Below, one piece after another: positions 38,448-47,005 of a stretch of DNA of 64,000 bases (its first letter is position 1; every line of letters starts with the position of its first letter). The position numbers and the translations under genes are program-made. Source of the DNA: Streptococcus thermophilus (GTDB taxonomy: Bacteria > Actinomycetota > Actinomycetes > Mycobacteriales > Mycobacteriaceae); NCBI GenBank assembly GCA_900618065.1, contig UYIL01000003.1, forward strand, positions 1-64,000. The letters run 5' to 3'. The notes below the pieces were generated by a model. That model was not told the origin of the DNA, made no database searches, and saw nothing but the letters and a program-made list of their open reading frames with translations.

Positions 38448-39494
38448 ATGGCTGCACGAAAATCCGCTTTAACCCCGGCCGCGGTGCGCACCATCTTAGT
38501 GGCTACGCTCGCCGGTTCGCTGGGCATGGGCACCTACGCCGCCGCGACCGGATTCGATGTTGCGGCGCGCACCAGCAACGGCGGCGGCACCGCCCAATCT
38601 ACGTCTACTTCACAAAAGGGCAAAGACACAGAGGCTTTCACCGCCGCTGACCAGGGTGCCTGCCTGACCTGGGAGGTCCAGGAAGACGGTTCCATCTCCG
38701 GGTTCACCGAAACGTCCTGCGACAATGAGCACCGCTTCGAAGTGGCCACCCGCGAAGATTTGAACACGTACCCCACTCAGGAGTTCGGCCCGGACGCGCC
38801 GCCGCCGAACCAGACCAGGCAGGCGCAGCTGCGCGAGGAGCTGTGCCAGACGGCCTCCATCCGTTACCTCAATGGGCGCTACGATCCGTCGGGCCGCTAC
38901 TCCATCGCCCCGATCCTCCCGCCCATTGAGGCGTGGGAGCGCGGTGACCGCACCATGCTGTGCGGGTTGCAGGAGACCGATAGTGACGGCACCCCGATCC
39001 TCACCGTCGGCCACGCCGCCGAACAGGATCAGGCCCGAGTGGCTGAGCCTGGCACCTGCGTGATCACCGATGAGGCCAACACACTGCGCACGGTCGACTG
39101 CGCCGACCCGCACCACATCGAGATCACCGAGAAAGTCGATCTTGCCCCGGTCTTCAGCGACCGCACCCCATCTATTGAGGACCAGGACAAGTACCTGGGC
39201 GACGTGTGTGCCAAGGCTGCAGAGAATTACTTGGGCGGGGAGGAGAACCTCTACCAGTCCACCTTGCAGGTCTACTGGGGGACGTCCACCCACCAGGCGT
39301 GGGACGGCGGCAGCCGTTCGGTCAACTGCGGGTTGATTTCCGCCAAGGACGACCGCTTCGCCGAGATCACCGGTTCCGCCAAGGACGGCCGCGACGCGCT
39401 GAAGGTTGACGGCGACACCCCGAAGCCCCCGCCGGAGCGCCGCCCGCTGCGCGAGGAAGCCCAAAACGACAGCGACACTGAAGACACCCCCTAA
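38448..39494 (+). CDS. Septum-formation-family secreted/anchored protein
   Basis: 348-aa protein with an N-terminal membrane anchor (residues 13-33, [19 protein letters not shown]) and two septum_form-like domains, each starting with a Cys-containing strand and an S(C)D-x-EHRFEV or D(C)ADPHHIEI motif: [13 protein letters not shown] at about 65 and [13 protein letters not shown] at about 200. These paired halves, each with several Cys, fit an extracytoplasmic disulfide-bonded fold. Function in division is by family name only. Start at the ATG at 38448 (MAARK); an ATG four codons earlier is possible. It is divergent from serS. Confidence 0.75.
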   Translation: MAARKSALTPAAVRTILVATLAGSLGMGTYAAATGFDVAARTSNGGGTAQSTSTSQKGKDTEAFTAADQGACLTWEVQEDGSISGFTETSCDNEHRFEVATREDLNTYPTQEFGPDAPPPNQTRQAQLREELCQTASIRYLNGRYDPSGRYSIAPILPPIEAWERGDRTMLCGLQETDSDGTPILTVGHAAEQDQARVAEPGTCVITDEANTLRTVDCADPHHIEITEKVDLAPVFSDRTPSIEDQDKYLGDVCAKAAENYLGGEENLYQSTLQVYWGTSTHQAWDGGSRSVNCGLISAKDDRFAEITGSAKDGRDALKVDGDTPKPPPERRPLREEAQNDSDTEDTP

Positions 39495-39841
39495 TGGAGC
39501 CGGTGAGCGACGAGGTGTTCGAGGGCCTCATCAACGATGCCCTCGATCAGATCCCCGAGGACTTCGCCCGCAACATGACCAACATGGTCATTCTGGCCAG
39601 GCCCTACAACGAGGACAATCCGAGCCTGCTTGGCCTTTTCGAGGGTGTGCCGCTGACAGAGCAGCACGCCAATCACACCGGTTTCCTGCCCGATGCGGTG
39701 TTCATCTATAAAGATGCCCTCGAAGCGATCTGCTCCGACCTGGACGAGCTACGCCACGAGGTGAAAGTCACCGTGTTCCATGAGGTCGGCCACTACTTCG
39801 GCCTCGAGGAGCACGAGTTGCACCACCTCGGGTGGGGCTAA
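39494..39841 (+). CDS. Small zincin-like metallopeptidase family protein
   Basis: 115-aa protein of the metallopeptidase family often called DUF1025/zincin_1. The zinc signature HEVGHYFGLEEHELHHLG is at the C-terminus and gives HExxH with a downstream His. The ATG overlaps the preceding stop (TAATG), so it is co-translated with the septum-formation protein. A role as peptidase is predicted but unproven for the family. Confidence 0.85.
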   Translation: MEPVSDEVFEGLINDALDQIPEDFARNMTNMVILARPYNEDNPSLLGLFEGVPLTEQHANHTGFLPDAVFIYKDALEAICSDLDELRHEVKVTVFHEVGHYFGLEEHELHHLGWG

Positions 39842-40479
39842 GCGCCGGGAAGGTCGTAGTCAGCCCACTTCACCACGCCCCACTGGCCGAAATCAGCCAC
39901 CGGATCCCCGGTCGGCCCGGCACACGGGTCGAGCACGACGAACTGGCAGTTCGGCAGATAGGACCGCTCGGCGTATGTCGGATCCACTTCGCAGGCGTTA
40001 GCGGTGAACGCGCGGATGGCACCGCCGTGGGAGACGGCGACCGACGTCACACCCTGGGCTGTTTGCTCCGCGTACGGCAGCAACGCACCCTTGTAACGGG
40101 CGAGGAAGATCTCCAGCGAATCACCCTCCTCAATCCCTGAGGCCAGGTCGCGGCGGTAGAAACCGCGGAACGCCTGCAGGTACGCGTCGTGCGCGTCCCA
40201 GGAATGGTGCATCTCCCACTTTCCGGCGTGAACCTCTTGCAGGCCCTCGACTGCGGGAATGTCGCCAAACCGCTCCCCGAACGCGATGGCTGCGGTCTGA
40301 CGGGCGCGCGTCGCCTGCGAGGAAATCGCCTGGTCAACCCGGTATTCGGCGAGGATCCGCTCACCTGCCTCGCGGGCTTGCTCCTGCCCCAGCTCCGTCA
40401 GCTCCGCTCCCGGAAGAAGCGTGTCCAGCTTGTGGTCGACGTTGGACGTGGTCTGCCCGTGACGCAGCAGAATCAGCAT
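39838..40479 (-). CDS. Histidine-phosphatase (phosphoglycerate-mutase-like) protein
   Basis: 213-aa member of the RHG phosphatase branch. The catalytic LILLRHGQTTSN is at the N terminus and the second His is in VAVSHGGAIRAF (about residue 150). The size suits a broad-spectrum phosphatase rather than glycolytic Gpm. It starts directly after the pheA stop (TAAATG) and is thus co-transcribed with pheA, the arrangement seen in other corynebacteria. Its 3' end overlaps the convergent metallopeptidase gene by 4 bases. Confidence 0.88.
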   Translation of the reverse strand: MLILLRHGQTTSNVDHKLDTLLPGAELTELGQEQAREAGERILAEYRVDQAISSQATRARQTAAIAFGERFGDIPAVEGLQEVHAGKWEMHHSWDAHDAYLQAFRGFYRRDLASGIEEGDSLEIFLARYKGALLPYAEQTAQGVTSVAVSHGGAIRAFTANACEVDPTYAERSYLPNCQFVVLDPCAGPTGDPVADFGQWGVVKWADYDLPGA

Positions 40480-41403
40480 TTAGTTTCCTTCCCTCGCAGC
40501 GCGGACCCAATCCTCGGCCTCGCGCAACCGAGCGGGGTCCTCCATCGTGTCCGCGGCCGGTTCTTGCTTATCGACGTAGCGCGGCCACGACCCCAAAAAC
40601 GCAATCTTCGACGCCCGGAGCCACAAGGACCGCAGCGCCTCCCCCACCGGCACATCATCAATGTGGCCCACTAAGTCCACATAAAAATTGTAGGTGTTGG
40701 CTGCCTCGCGTGTGGGGCGCGATTCAATGCGGCTCAAGTCCACCCCGCGGTAGGCGAATTCCTGCAGCGCGCCAACCAGTGTGCCCGGTTCGTTGGGCAA
40801 CTGGAACACGACCGAGGTGCGGTCGTCGCCCGTCCGCGCCGTTGGTACCCCGCGCGGCCCGGCCAGCACGAACCGTGTCCGCGCGCCGCGCATGTCCGCG
40901 ATGCCCTCCGCCCGGACCTCCAACCCGAACAGGTCCGCTGCTCTCCTCGGCGCCGCCGCGACATCCGCCTGCCCCTCGGCCACAGCTTGCGCCGCCGCCG
41001 CATTCGAGCTCGCCGCCACGAACTCCGCATCCGGCAGGTTCTCCCCGAGCCAGGAGCGGACTTGGCGGTGGGCAACAGGATGCGTCGAAAAGCGGGCGGC
41101 CTCAGAGAGCTCAAAGCCCGGCCGCGTCATGATGGCGAAACTGATCGGCAGCTCCACCTCGCGGTACACCATCACACCCGGCGCCTCCACGAACGCATCA
41201 GAAGTGCTGGTCACAGCGCCGTCGACCGAATTCTCAATCGCTACGACCGCCCACTGCGCCCGCCCATCGCGCACCGCGTTCAGCGCCTCCGACGGCGAAT
41301 CCACCGGCAGCGGCTCCACGTCGCCGATGTGCTCGGCCAGACGCCACAGCGCCTCCTCCGTGAACGTTCCCGCAGGACCCAGATACGCGACGGTTGCAGT
41401 CAT
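40480..41403 (-). CDS. pheA: Prephenate dehydratase
   Basis: Converts prephenate to phenylpyruvate in phenylalanine synthesis. From the ATG at 41403 the protein is 307 aa: catalytic domain residues 1-185 with AYLGPAGTFTEEAL and the RTRFVLAG (TRF) motif, then an ACT regulatory domain at about 200-285 with GTLVGALQEFA and the ESRPTRE phenylalanine-binding motif. It is therefore expected to be feedback-inhibited by Phe. The frame continues upstream to 41802 antisense to the CPBP gene, but only 41403 begins at family homology. Confidence 0.95.
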   Translation of the reverse strand: MTATVAYLGPAGTFTEEALWRLAEHIGDVEPLPVDSPSEALNAVRDGRAQWAVVAIENSVDGAVTSTSDAFVEAPGVMVYREVELPISFAIMTRPGFELSEAARFSTHPVAHRQVRSWLGENLPDAEFVAASSNAAAAQAVAEGQADVAAAPRRAADLFGLEVRAEGIADMRGARTRFVLAGPRGVPTARTGDDRTSVVFQLPNEPGTLVGALQEFAYRGVDLSRIESRPTREAANTYNFYVDLVGHIDDVPVGEALRSLWLRASKIAFLGSWPRYVDKQEPAADTMEDPARLREAEDWVRAAREGN

Positions 41404-41428
41404 AGTTCCCCAGCCTACAGTTGCTCTC

Positions 41429-42205
41429 ATGCACGCCCGGCTCAAACTTGAGATCCTCATCGTCCTCGCTGTCACCTTCGGCATGTCCGGGCTCAAGGCA
41501 GCCATGAAGCTTATCGACGCCTGGCTCTCCCCCACCCCCCTCAACCAAAAACAGGTCGTCCTCAACGACTCGGTCTCACGGCTGGATTGGCTCGACGTGG
41601 GCCTCCAGCTCGCATCCGCTGGAACCTTGATCGCGTGGGGGCTTCTTGCGCTGTATTTGTTGGCGGTGGTGCCGGCTGGTTCGGGTTCTGGCTCGGGGTC
41701 TGCGGTCGGGTCGGGTGCTGGTTCGGGTTCTGATGTCGGTTTTGCGTGGCGGTGGCCCGGGTGGCGCGACTGGGCATGGGGCGCGGGGTTAGCCGCACTC
41801 ATTGGCCTACCTGGCCTGGCTCTTTACGTGGGGGCCTTGCACTTCGGATTCTCCGCTGAAGTAGTGCCCGCCACCGACTCATCTAAGTTGCCTCTGCTTT
41901 TGGCCTGGTCTTTCGCCAACGCATTCGGCGAAGAGATCGTGGTGGTGATGTGGTTTGTCATCCGGCTGCGCCAGCTCGGCGCGCCCGTGTGGGGTGCCAT
42001 CGCCGGGTCCGCTGTCCTTCGCGGCTCCTACCACCTCTACCAGGGATTTTCCACCGGCTTGGGCAATGTGGTCATGGGCGTGGTCTTCGCCTGGTTCTAC
42101 ACGCGCACCGGAAAAGTCTGGCCACTGATCCTCGCCCACTTCCTTATCGACGCCGTCGCCTACATAGGCTACCTCTTCCTCGACCTCTCCTGGCTCGGGT
42201 TGTAA
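41429..42205 (+). CDS. CPBP-family intramembrane glutamic endopeptidase
   Basis: 258-aa membrane protein. Family motifs EE in NAFGEEIVVVMW (about residue 168), an Arg/His segment VLRGSYHLYQG (about 200) and HFLIDAVAY (about 235) place it in the CPBP/Abi group that cleaves prenylated or peptide substrates in membranes. Between helices 2 and 3 lies an unusual Gly/Ser run of about 22 residues made of repeated GGTTCG-like codons. The ATG at 41429 is 25 bases from the divergent pheA start. Substrate unknown. The stop is followed at once by palindromic repeats. Confidence 0.82.
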   Translation: MHARLKLEILIVLAVTFGMSGLKAAMKLIDAWLSPTPLNQKQVVLNDSVSRLDWLDVGLQLASAGTLIAWGLLALYLLAVVPAGSGSGSGSAVGSGAGSGSDVGFAWRWPGWRDWAWGAGLAALIGLPGLALYVGALHFGFSAEVVPATDSSKLPLLLAWSFANAFGEEIVVVMWFVIRLRQLGAPVWGAIAGSAVLRGSYHLYQGFSTGLGNVVMGVVFAWFYTRTGKVWPLILAHFLIDAVAYIGYLFLDLSWLGL

Positions 42206-42271
42206 AAGCCCAGGGAGTCTGCAGGGCGGACCGGTCAGCCGTGAAAGCCCAGGGACTCCGCAATGCGGAGG
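42204..42271. repeat. Palindromic repeat copies 3 and 4
   Basis: Units at 42204-42232 (arms AGTCTGC / GCGGACC) and 42243-42271 (arms ACTCCGC / GCGGAGG) share the AAA(A)GCCCAGGG leader of the 29-bp family also found at 20.7 kb. The 365-base gap between the CPBP and LCP genes consists almost entirely of these repeats and hairpin copy C. Confidence 0.75.
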
Positions 42272-42292
42272 CCCTGTGACGACAGGTTGGGG

Positions 42293-42388
42293 GCCGGAAT
42301 ACTGCTCGCTGTTTTCCGGAATACTGCTCGTGTAAACGTGCAGGTCAAAAGCATGCTATTTGGTTTATGTGGTCGAGCAGTATTCCGG
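42293..42388 (+). repeat. Hairpin repeat copy C, solo
   Basis: Box 1 CCGGAATACTGCTCG, box 1' CCGGAATACTGCTCG, AGGTCAAAAGC, and inverted box 2 CGAGCAGTATTCCGG: the most symmetrical of the three copies. Unlike copies A and B, it has no GGTGCCTAG gene remnant and no nuclease gene beside it. It lies between palindromic repeat units 4 and 5. Confidence 0.8.
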
Positions 42389-42431
42389 AACTCGACGGAT
42401 TGCACTCCGCAAGGTGGACGGCCTCGGTTGT

Positions 42432-42499
42432 AAAACTGCAGGGACTCCGCAATGCGGAGTGGACGGTCACAAAACCGCAGGGAGTCCGCAGCGTGGACT
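42432..42499. repeat. Palindromic repeat copies 5 and 6
   Basis: Units at 42432-42460 (AAAACTGCAGGG, arms ACTCCGC / GCGGAGT) and 42471-42499 (AAAACCGCAGGG, arms AGTCCGC / GTGGACT). In unit 5 both arms carry the exchanged base pair (G-C to C-G) relative to units 1 and 6. Unit 6 ends 72 bases before the LCP gene. Confidence 0.75.
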
Positions 42500-42570
42500 C
42501 TTCTAAAACTTCGCAATGTAACTGGTGTGAATTGCTGGGACATGTGGTGTGAGCGTTTAGGATAGTCACC

Positions 42571-43971
42571 ATGTCGACAACGCCGCCGAGACCTCCGCAC
42601 TCCAACGATCCCCGGGACAACCCCGGGGACTTCGTTGTGGGTAGGGACGGCAAACCACTGATCGACCGATACGGCCGTCCGATCCGCAAGCGTGCAACAA
42701 GTCAGAACCCCAGTAGCCAACCCAACCAGACCCAGTGGGGTGTCGGCCGTGGCGACGAAGAGCCCGTGCGCAGGGTGGCTCGCGAGCGGCAGCCAGCCTC
42801 ACCTGAGCGACCATCCCGAACAGCCCAACCAGCTCAATCGGACCGGCCGCGCCAGTACTTGCCGAATGAGACGGGGTATCAGCCTCGGCAGACTCCGCAA
42901 CATTCGCCGCAGTCGACGGAAAGAGCAGCGGACCGGCCGAACCGCCCTGCAAGGAACGCACAGCGTTACCGCGATGACTTGCCGGGTGATCTGAGCCAGC
43001 CGCGTCAAAGGTCGGGGCAAAGGCGCGAGCAACCTTATGAGCCTCCCCGCCAACGTCGGCGCCCGCGGATGCGGAGGCCGCGCCTGCGAGGGTGCATCCC
43101 TACCGCACTGACGTTGTTGCTCGTTCTCGTGGTGGCGGGCACGCTGCTGGTGGATGCGCGGTTGACCCGCGTGGATGCCTTTCCTGATAATCAAGTGGCC
43201 AACACGGCAGGCACGAACTGGCTGATTGTGGGCTCGGATTCCCGCCAGGGTTTAAGCGAGAAGGACATTGAACGTCTGGGCACCGGTGGTGACATCGGTC
43301 AGGGCCGCACGGACACGATCATGCTCATGCACTTGCCGGCCACGGGCAAGCCGACGCTGGTGTCGCTCCCGCGTGACTCCTACGTGGAGATTCCTGGATA
43401 TGGGATGGACAAGATCAACTCGGCGTTCGCGTTCGGCGGGCCGAAGCTGCTGACGGAGACGGTGGAGCAAGCTACCGGCCTGCGCATTGACCACTATGCG
43501 GAGATCGGAATGGGCGGTCTCGCGGGGCTGACCGACGCAGTGGGTGGCGTGGAGCTGTGCCCGGCCGAGCCGATTCAGGACCCGTTGGCCAACCTGGACG
43601 TGCAGGCGGGTTGCCAGAAGATGGACGGGCCGACTTCGCTGGGGTATGTCCGCACCCGTGCTACGGCGATGGGCGATTTGGACCGTGTCCAGCGCCAGCG
43701 CGAGTTCATGAGTGCGTTGATGAAACGCGTGGTCTCACCAGGCGTGCTGCTCAACCCGTTCCGGCTGGTGCCGATGGCGCTGCGCGGGGCGAACCTGCTC
43801 ATTGTCGGCGAGGGCGACCACGTGTGGCACCTCGCACGCATGGCGCTTGGGCTGCGCACGGGCGTGGAAACGGAGACCGTGCCCATCGGCGAGTTCGCCG
43901 ACAGCGAAGTGGGCAGCGTGCTCATCTGGGATGAGGCGGGTGCGCAACAGCTGTTCGCTAAGCTGCGCTAA
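42571..43971 (+). CDS. LytR-CpsA-Psr (LCP) family cell-wall ligase
   Basis: 466-aa membrane enzyme predicted to attach arabinogalactan to peptidoglycan. A long Pro/Arg/Gln-rich cytoplasmic part (residues 1-172) carries FVVGRDGKPLIDRYGRPIRKR near the start; one TM helix spans 175-195; the LCP domain runs about 215-390 with WLIVGSDSRQG, RTDTIMLMHL, SLPRDSYVEIPG and DKINSAFAFGG, including the conserved Arg/Asp residues. Start ATG at 42571 (MSTTPPRP). Transcribed alone; convergent with the permease gene. Fits the arabinogalactan theme of the window. Confidence 0.9.
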   Translation: MSTTPPRPPHSNDPRDNPGDFVVGRDGKPLIDRYGRPIRKRATSQNPSSQPNQTQWGVGRGDEEPVRRVARERQPASPERPSRTAQPAQSDRPRQYLPNETGYQPRQTPQHSPQSTERAADRPNRPARNAQRYRDDLPGDLSQPRQRSGQRREQPYEPPRQRRRPRMRRPRLRGCIPTALTLLLVLVVAGTLLVDARLTRVDAFPDNQVANTAGTNWLIVGSDSRQGLSEKDIERLGTGGDIGQGRTDTIMLMHLPATGKPTLVSLPRDSYVEIPGYGMDKINSAFAFGGPKLLTETVEQATGLRIDHYAEIGMGGLAGLTDAVGGVELCPAEPIQDPLANLDVQAGCQKMDGPTSLGYVRTRATAMGDLDRVQRQREFMSALMKRVVSPGVLLNPFRLVPMALRGANLLIVGEGDHVWHLARMALGLRTGVETETVPIGEFADSEVGSVLIWDEAGAQQLFAKLR

Positions 43972-43983
43972 AAAGCTTTCGCT

Positions 43984-45426
43984 TTACGACGCCCGCTGCT
44001 CCACTTCCTCCGGCGTCGCCCCGGGCGTGTGATCATTCACGCCGGGGAGCTTGTGGCGGCCGGTGGCGTAGTAGAGGGCGACGACAATCACGCTGAAGGC
44101 GACGCCGACCCAGAAGGCCGGCCGGAAGTCGGGCAGCCACAGCATGATGCCGAAGGTGAACAAGATGAACGCCACCGCGAAGTACTGGCCGTAGGGGAAC
44201 AGCGGTGTCTTGTAAGTCAGCGCGGCGGCTTCTTCGCGGGTCATGTGGCGACGTGAAGCGAGGTGCGCCAGCAGGATCATCAGCCACACGAAGATGGTGG
44301 CGAAGGTGGCCAAAGAAGCGATGAGTTCGAAGATGCTCTCCGGAATCAGCGAGTTGGCCACCACACCGACGACCATGACGATGAGCAGGATGATCGTGGT
44401 CATGACGGGCACGTCGCGGACGGTCTTCGCCATGATCGACGGGGCGAACTTCTGCTTTGCCAGGCCGGTGAGGACCCGTCCAGCGCCGAAGATGTCCGCG
44501 TTAATGGCGGACAGCGCCGCGGTGATGACCACGATGTTGAGCAGGCTGGCCGCCCAGTTCACGCCGAGGACGGAGAAGATCTGGACGAAGGGGGACTCCT
44601 CGCCTGTGATGGTGCGCCACGGGTTGATCATCAAGATGACCAGGATGGACAGCACGTAGAAGATGAGGATGCGTACCGGCACGGCGTTGACTGCCTGTGG
44701 GATCGCCTTCTTCGGTTCGGCCGCCTCGGTGCCGGCAACGCCGATGATCTCGGTTCCGCCGAAGGCGAAGAGCACCAGGATGAAGGAGGCGACCATGCCT
44801 TCAACACCGTTGGGGAAGAACCCGCCGTCGTTGACTAGGTTGGCGGGGCCGGTGGCGGCGTCGGAAAGCCCGAAGGTGAGCACGGCCGCGCCAGCGACGA
44901 TCATGGCGATGACCGCGCCGACCTTGATGATGGTGAACCAGAATTCCAGCTCACCGAACGCTTTCGCGCTGGCGAGGTTGGCGGCCCCGACGATGAGCAG
45001 CGCGGTGACGATCCACACCCACCGGGAGACATCCGGGAACCAGAAGCTCATATAGACACTGATGGCAGTCAGGTCCGCCAGCGCCACAATGACCATTTCG
45101 AAGGCGAACATCCAGCCGGTCAGGTAGCCTGCGACGCCGCCTAAGTGCGCACGCGTGTACTCGGCAAAGGAGCCGGTCACGGGGTGGCGCACGGCCATCT
45201 CGCCCAGGGCGCGGAGCATGAAGTACACGACGGCACCGCCGAGCAAATAGACCAGCAGCACAGACGGGCCGGCCGCTTGGATGGCGCCGAATGAACCGTA
45301 GAACAGGCCGGTGCCGATAGCCGAGCCCAGGGCGATGAAGTTGAGGTGGCGCGTGTTCAAGCCCTTCGGCTTGGTCCTAGATGTAAGGGCTTGCGCAGAC
45401 GCGGGGGTAGACACAGGTTCAGACAC
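43984..45426 (-). CDS. APC-superfamily amino-acid permease
   Basis: 480-aa transporter with twelve predicted helices. The first helix carries the AAT-family motif FIALGSAIGTGLFYGS, followed by AGPSVLLVYLLGGAVVYF and GEMAVRHPVTGSFAEY, typical of proton-coupled aromatic/GABA/proline-type permeases. The specific substrate cannot be read from sequence. Starts at a GTG (45426). Next downstream on the plus side is the DUF2335 fragment cut by the mobile element. Confidence 0.9.
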   Translation of the reverse strand: MSEPVSTPASAQALTSRTKPKGLNTRHLNFIALGSAIGTGLFYGSFGAIQAAGPSVLLVYLLGGAVVYFMLRALGEMAVRHPVTGSFAEYTRAHLGGVAGYLTGWMFAFEMVIVALADLTAISVYMSFWFPDVSRWVWIVTALLIVGAANLASAKAFGELEFWFTIIKVGAVIAMIVAGAAVLTFGLSDAATGPANLVNDGGFFPNGVEGMVASFILVLFAFGGTEIIGVAGTEAAEPKKAIPQAVNAVPVRILIFYVLSILVILMINPWRTITGEESPFVQIFSVLGVNWAASLLNIVVITAALSAINADIFGAGRVLTGLAKQKFAPSIMAKTVRDVPVMTTIILLIVMVVGVVANSLIPESIFELIASLATFATIFVWLMILLAHLASRRHMTREEAAALTYKTPLFPYGQYFAVAFILFTFGIMLWLPDFRPAFWVGVAFSVIVVALYYATGRHKLPGVNDHTPGATPEEVEQRAS

Positions 45427-45488
45427 ACGCTGAGCTTAAGCCTGCCCCCGGTCAGGGGAGAAAACGATCCCTAGAAAGGGTTTAGGGC

Positions 45489-45665
45489 TTAGTCTTCTGG
45501 CTCTTGCGGCGAATCCGCAGGCAAGATCGGAGGTTCTTTCTTACGAGCAGCAAACATTAGAAACACTGGAGCGCAGGCGACTATGGCCATAAAGACCGCT
45601 GGGATCGGTTTATCGAACCAGGCCAAAAAGAATGCTCCAACACCGATGAGGATCGTTAGGGCAGT
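45489..45665 (-). pseudogene. C-terminal part of host DUF2335 gene split by the mobile element
   Basis: Minus-strand frame of 58 codons without a start, reading TALTILIGVGAFFLAWFDK and on to a stop at 45489. It contains two membrane helices separated by DKP and a Lys/Glu/Pro tail (RKKEPP...). It joins in frame, through the 7-base core GGGCAGT, to the fragment at 55834-56173, giving ...NRQQGIYT-ALTILIGV.... The joined protein has the DUF2335 layout of an LPPxx-Y-x-x-LPG-x-ADRI motif followed by two TM helices. So this is the 3' half of one gene, not a separate ORF. Confidence 0.8.
45659..45665. other. attL core of the element
   Basis: GGGCAGT at the junction between DUF2335 C-terminal coding sequence and element DNA. 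Its partner at the right end differs by one base (GGACAGT). Confidence 0.65.
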
Positions 45666-45686
45666 TCAAGTCCCCCCTCGCGCACA
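45662..45686 (+). other. tRNA 3'-end-like sequence at the element's left end
   Basis: GTTCAAGTCCCCCC followed by TCGCGCACA looks like a T-loop plus acceptor 3' strand of a tRNA (a leucine tRNA would fit), but no tRNA body precedes it; upstream is DUF2335 coding sequence. It is not a functional tRNA. It may be the element's own copy of a tRNA end used as its usual attachment site. Confidence 0.4.
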
Positions 45687-45699
45687 GGTTGAAAACAGC

Positions 45700-45733
45700 C
45701 TCTGACCTGGGAGTTTAGGCTCCCAGGTCAGAG
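45700..45733. terminator. Strong hairpin terminator downstream of the integrase
   Basis: A perfect 14-bp inverted repeat, CTCTGACCTGGGAG / CTCCCAGGTCAGAG, with a 6-base loop lies 43 bases past the integrase stop. TTGTTTCT follows on the plus strand and CTGTTTTC on the minus strand, so it may act in both directions and insulate the element. Confidence 0.75.
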
Positions 45734-45775
45734 TTGTTTCTGGGCCATGGGGCGAAATATGGAGCAAGCTCATAT

Positions 45776-47005
45776 TCAGGCCTCGGAGAGCTGCCGCGCC
45801 AGTTCATCGATGGCCGACCGCTGCATGGTCGGGGTGACGTGACTGTAGATGTTCATGGTCGTGGTGATGGTGGTGTGCCCCAGCCGCTCCTGGACCACCT
45901 TGGGATGAGTGCCCCTTTCCAGAAGCTGCGTGGCGTGGGTATGGCGCAGACCTTTGATGGTGACCCGGTGAATGTCGGGGTGTGCTGCTGTGAGCCAGTC
46001 AAGACGTCGGCTCCACCGGGCGGTGATCGCATCAGGTGAGCGAAGCTGGCCCTCGTCGTCCCCGAATACGTAGGCCTCTGCCTTGGCAAGCTGGAACGAC
46101 AGCTCGGCGCGCTTGACCTTGTAGGACGCCAGGATTTGCAGGGATTCATCGTCTACGTCGATCACCCGGGCGTTGTAGGTCTTGGTGAGCTTGGTCTGCT
46201 CCCAGTCCTCGGTGTTGACCGCCCGGCGAATGCTGATCCTGCGGTTCTTGGTGTCAATGTCGCGCCAGCGCAGGGCCAGAGCTTCCCTGCGACGCATCCC
46301 GGTGTAGGCGAAGAGCCTCCAGAGGGGGAACAACTCATCTTGGCGCTCATCGCGGTTCCAGGCTAGGAAGGTGTTGAGCTGGCTGCCGGTCCAGGTGACG
46401 ATCTCGGGCCTCTGAGCACGTATTTCGCTGGACTTCGGGGCCTTCACCGTTTTCTTCTTCTGTTTGACCGGGTTGTCCCTGATATGCCCGTCCTCGATGG
46501 CCGCGTCGAGCATCGCCCCGAGGACCACATGAATCTTGTGCACAGTGTTGGCTGAGAGAGGCTGGCCCTTCCCGACCTTGTCAGCGCGCCCACCTTCTTC
46601 CAACTGCCGGTAGTGGCGAGCCGCGCGGGTAGCGGTGAGCTTGTCCAGCTTGATTTCACCTAGCTGCGGAGTGATGTGGTTGCGGATGATCTTCCGGTAC
46701 CCCTTCAGGGTGGAGTCGGCCAGTTTCCGGCCAGCCACCCAGTTCTCGGCGTATGTCCCGATGGTGGGGACTTTTCCTGCGAACTTCTCCTGATTCCGGC
46801 GCTTTTGCAGTGCCTCCTGCATGGCGTCGTCGGCGTCGTCATCTGTCTTGAAGCCTCCCCGGGAGAACTTCTTCTCACCCAGTGAAGGGTCGTCCGGGTC
46901 AATCGGGACCCAAATCTGGAACCGCCACCGGTCCCCGGCCTTGGTCTTGTACTTCTGGATCGAGCCTTTTCCGCGACGGCGGTGCTTGGTCTTCTTGTCA
47001 CTCAT
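45776..47005 (-). CDS. Tyrosine-type site-specific integrase
   Basis: 409-aa phage-type integrase that inserts and excises the element. N-terminal Arg/Lys-rich AP2-like arm (residues 1-55), SAM-like core-binding domain (about 75-165), catalytic domain with Arg I in TGMRRREALALRW, the HxxR box in IKGLRHTHATQLLERG, and the nucleophile Tyr in TTTMNIYSHV. I prefer the ATG at 47005, which overlaps the regulator stop (ATGAGTGA) with AAGGA seven bases upstream; an ATG at 47014 is also possible. It lies at the left end next to attL, pointing outward, as expected for the integrase of such an element. Confidence 0.95.
   Translation of the reverse strand: MSDKKTKHRRRGKGSIQKYKTKAGDRWRFQIWVPIDPDDPSLGEKKFSRGGFKTDDDADDAMQEALQKRRNQEKFAGKVPTIGTYAENWVAGRKLADSTLKGYRKIIRNHITPQLGEIKLDKLTATRAARHYRQLEEGGRADKVGKGQPLSANTVHKIHVVLGAMLDAAIEDGHIRDNPVKQKKKTVKAPKSSEIRAQRPEIVTWTGSQLNTFLAWNRDERQDELFPLWRLFAYTGMRRREALALRWRDIDTKNRRISIRRAVNTEDWEQTKLTKTYNARVIDVDDESLQILASYKVKRAELSFQLAKAEAYVFGDDEGQLRSPDAITARWSRRLDWLTAAHPDIHRVTIKGLRHTHATQLLERGTHPKVVQERLGHTTITTTMNIYSHVTPTMQRSAIDELARQLSEA

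Noticed and set aside
45662..45686. A functional tRNA gene at the element's left end
   Set aside because: Only the T-arm/acceptor 3' part is present; the 5' two-thirds are replaced by DUF2335 coding sequence.
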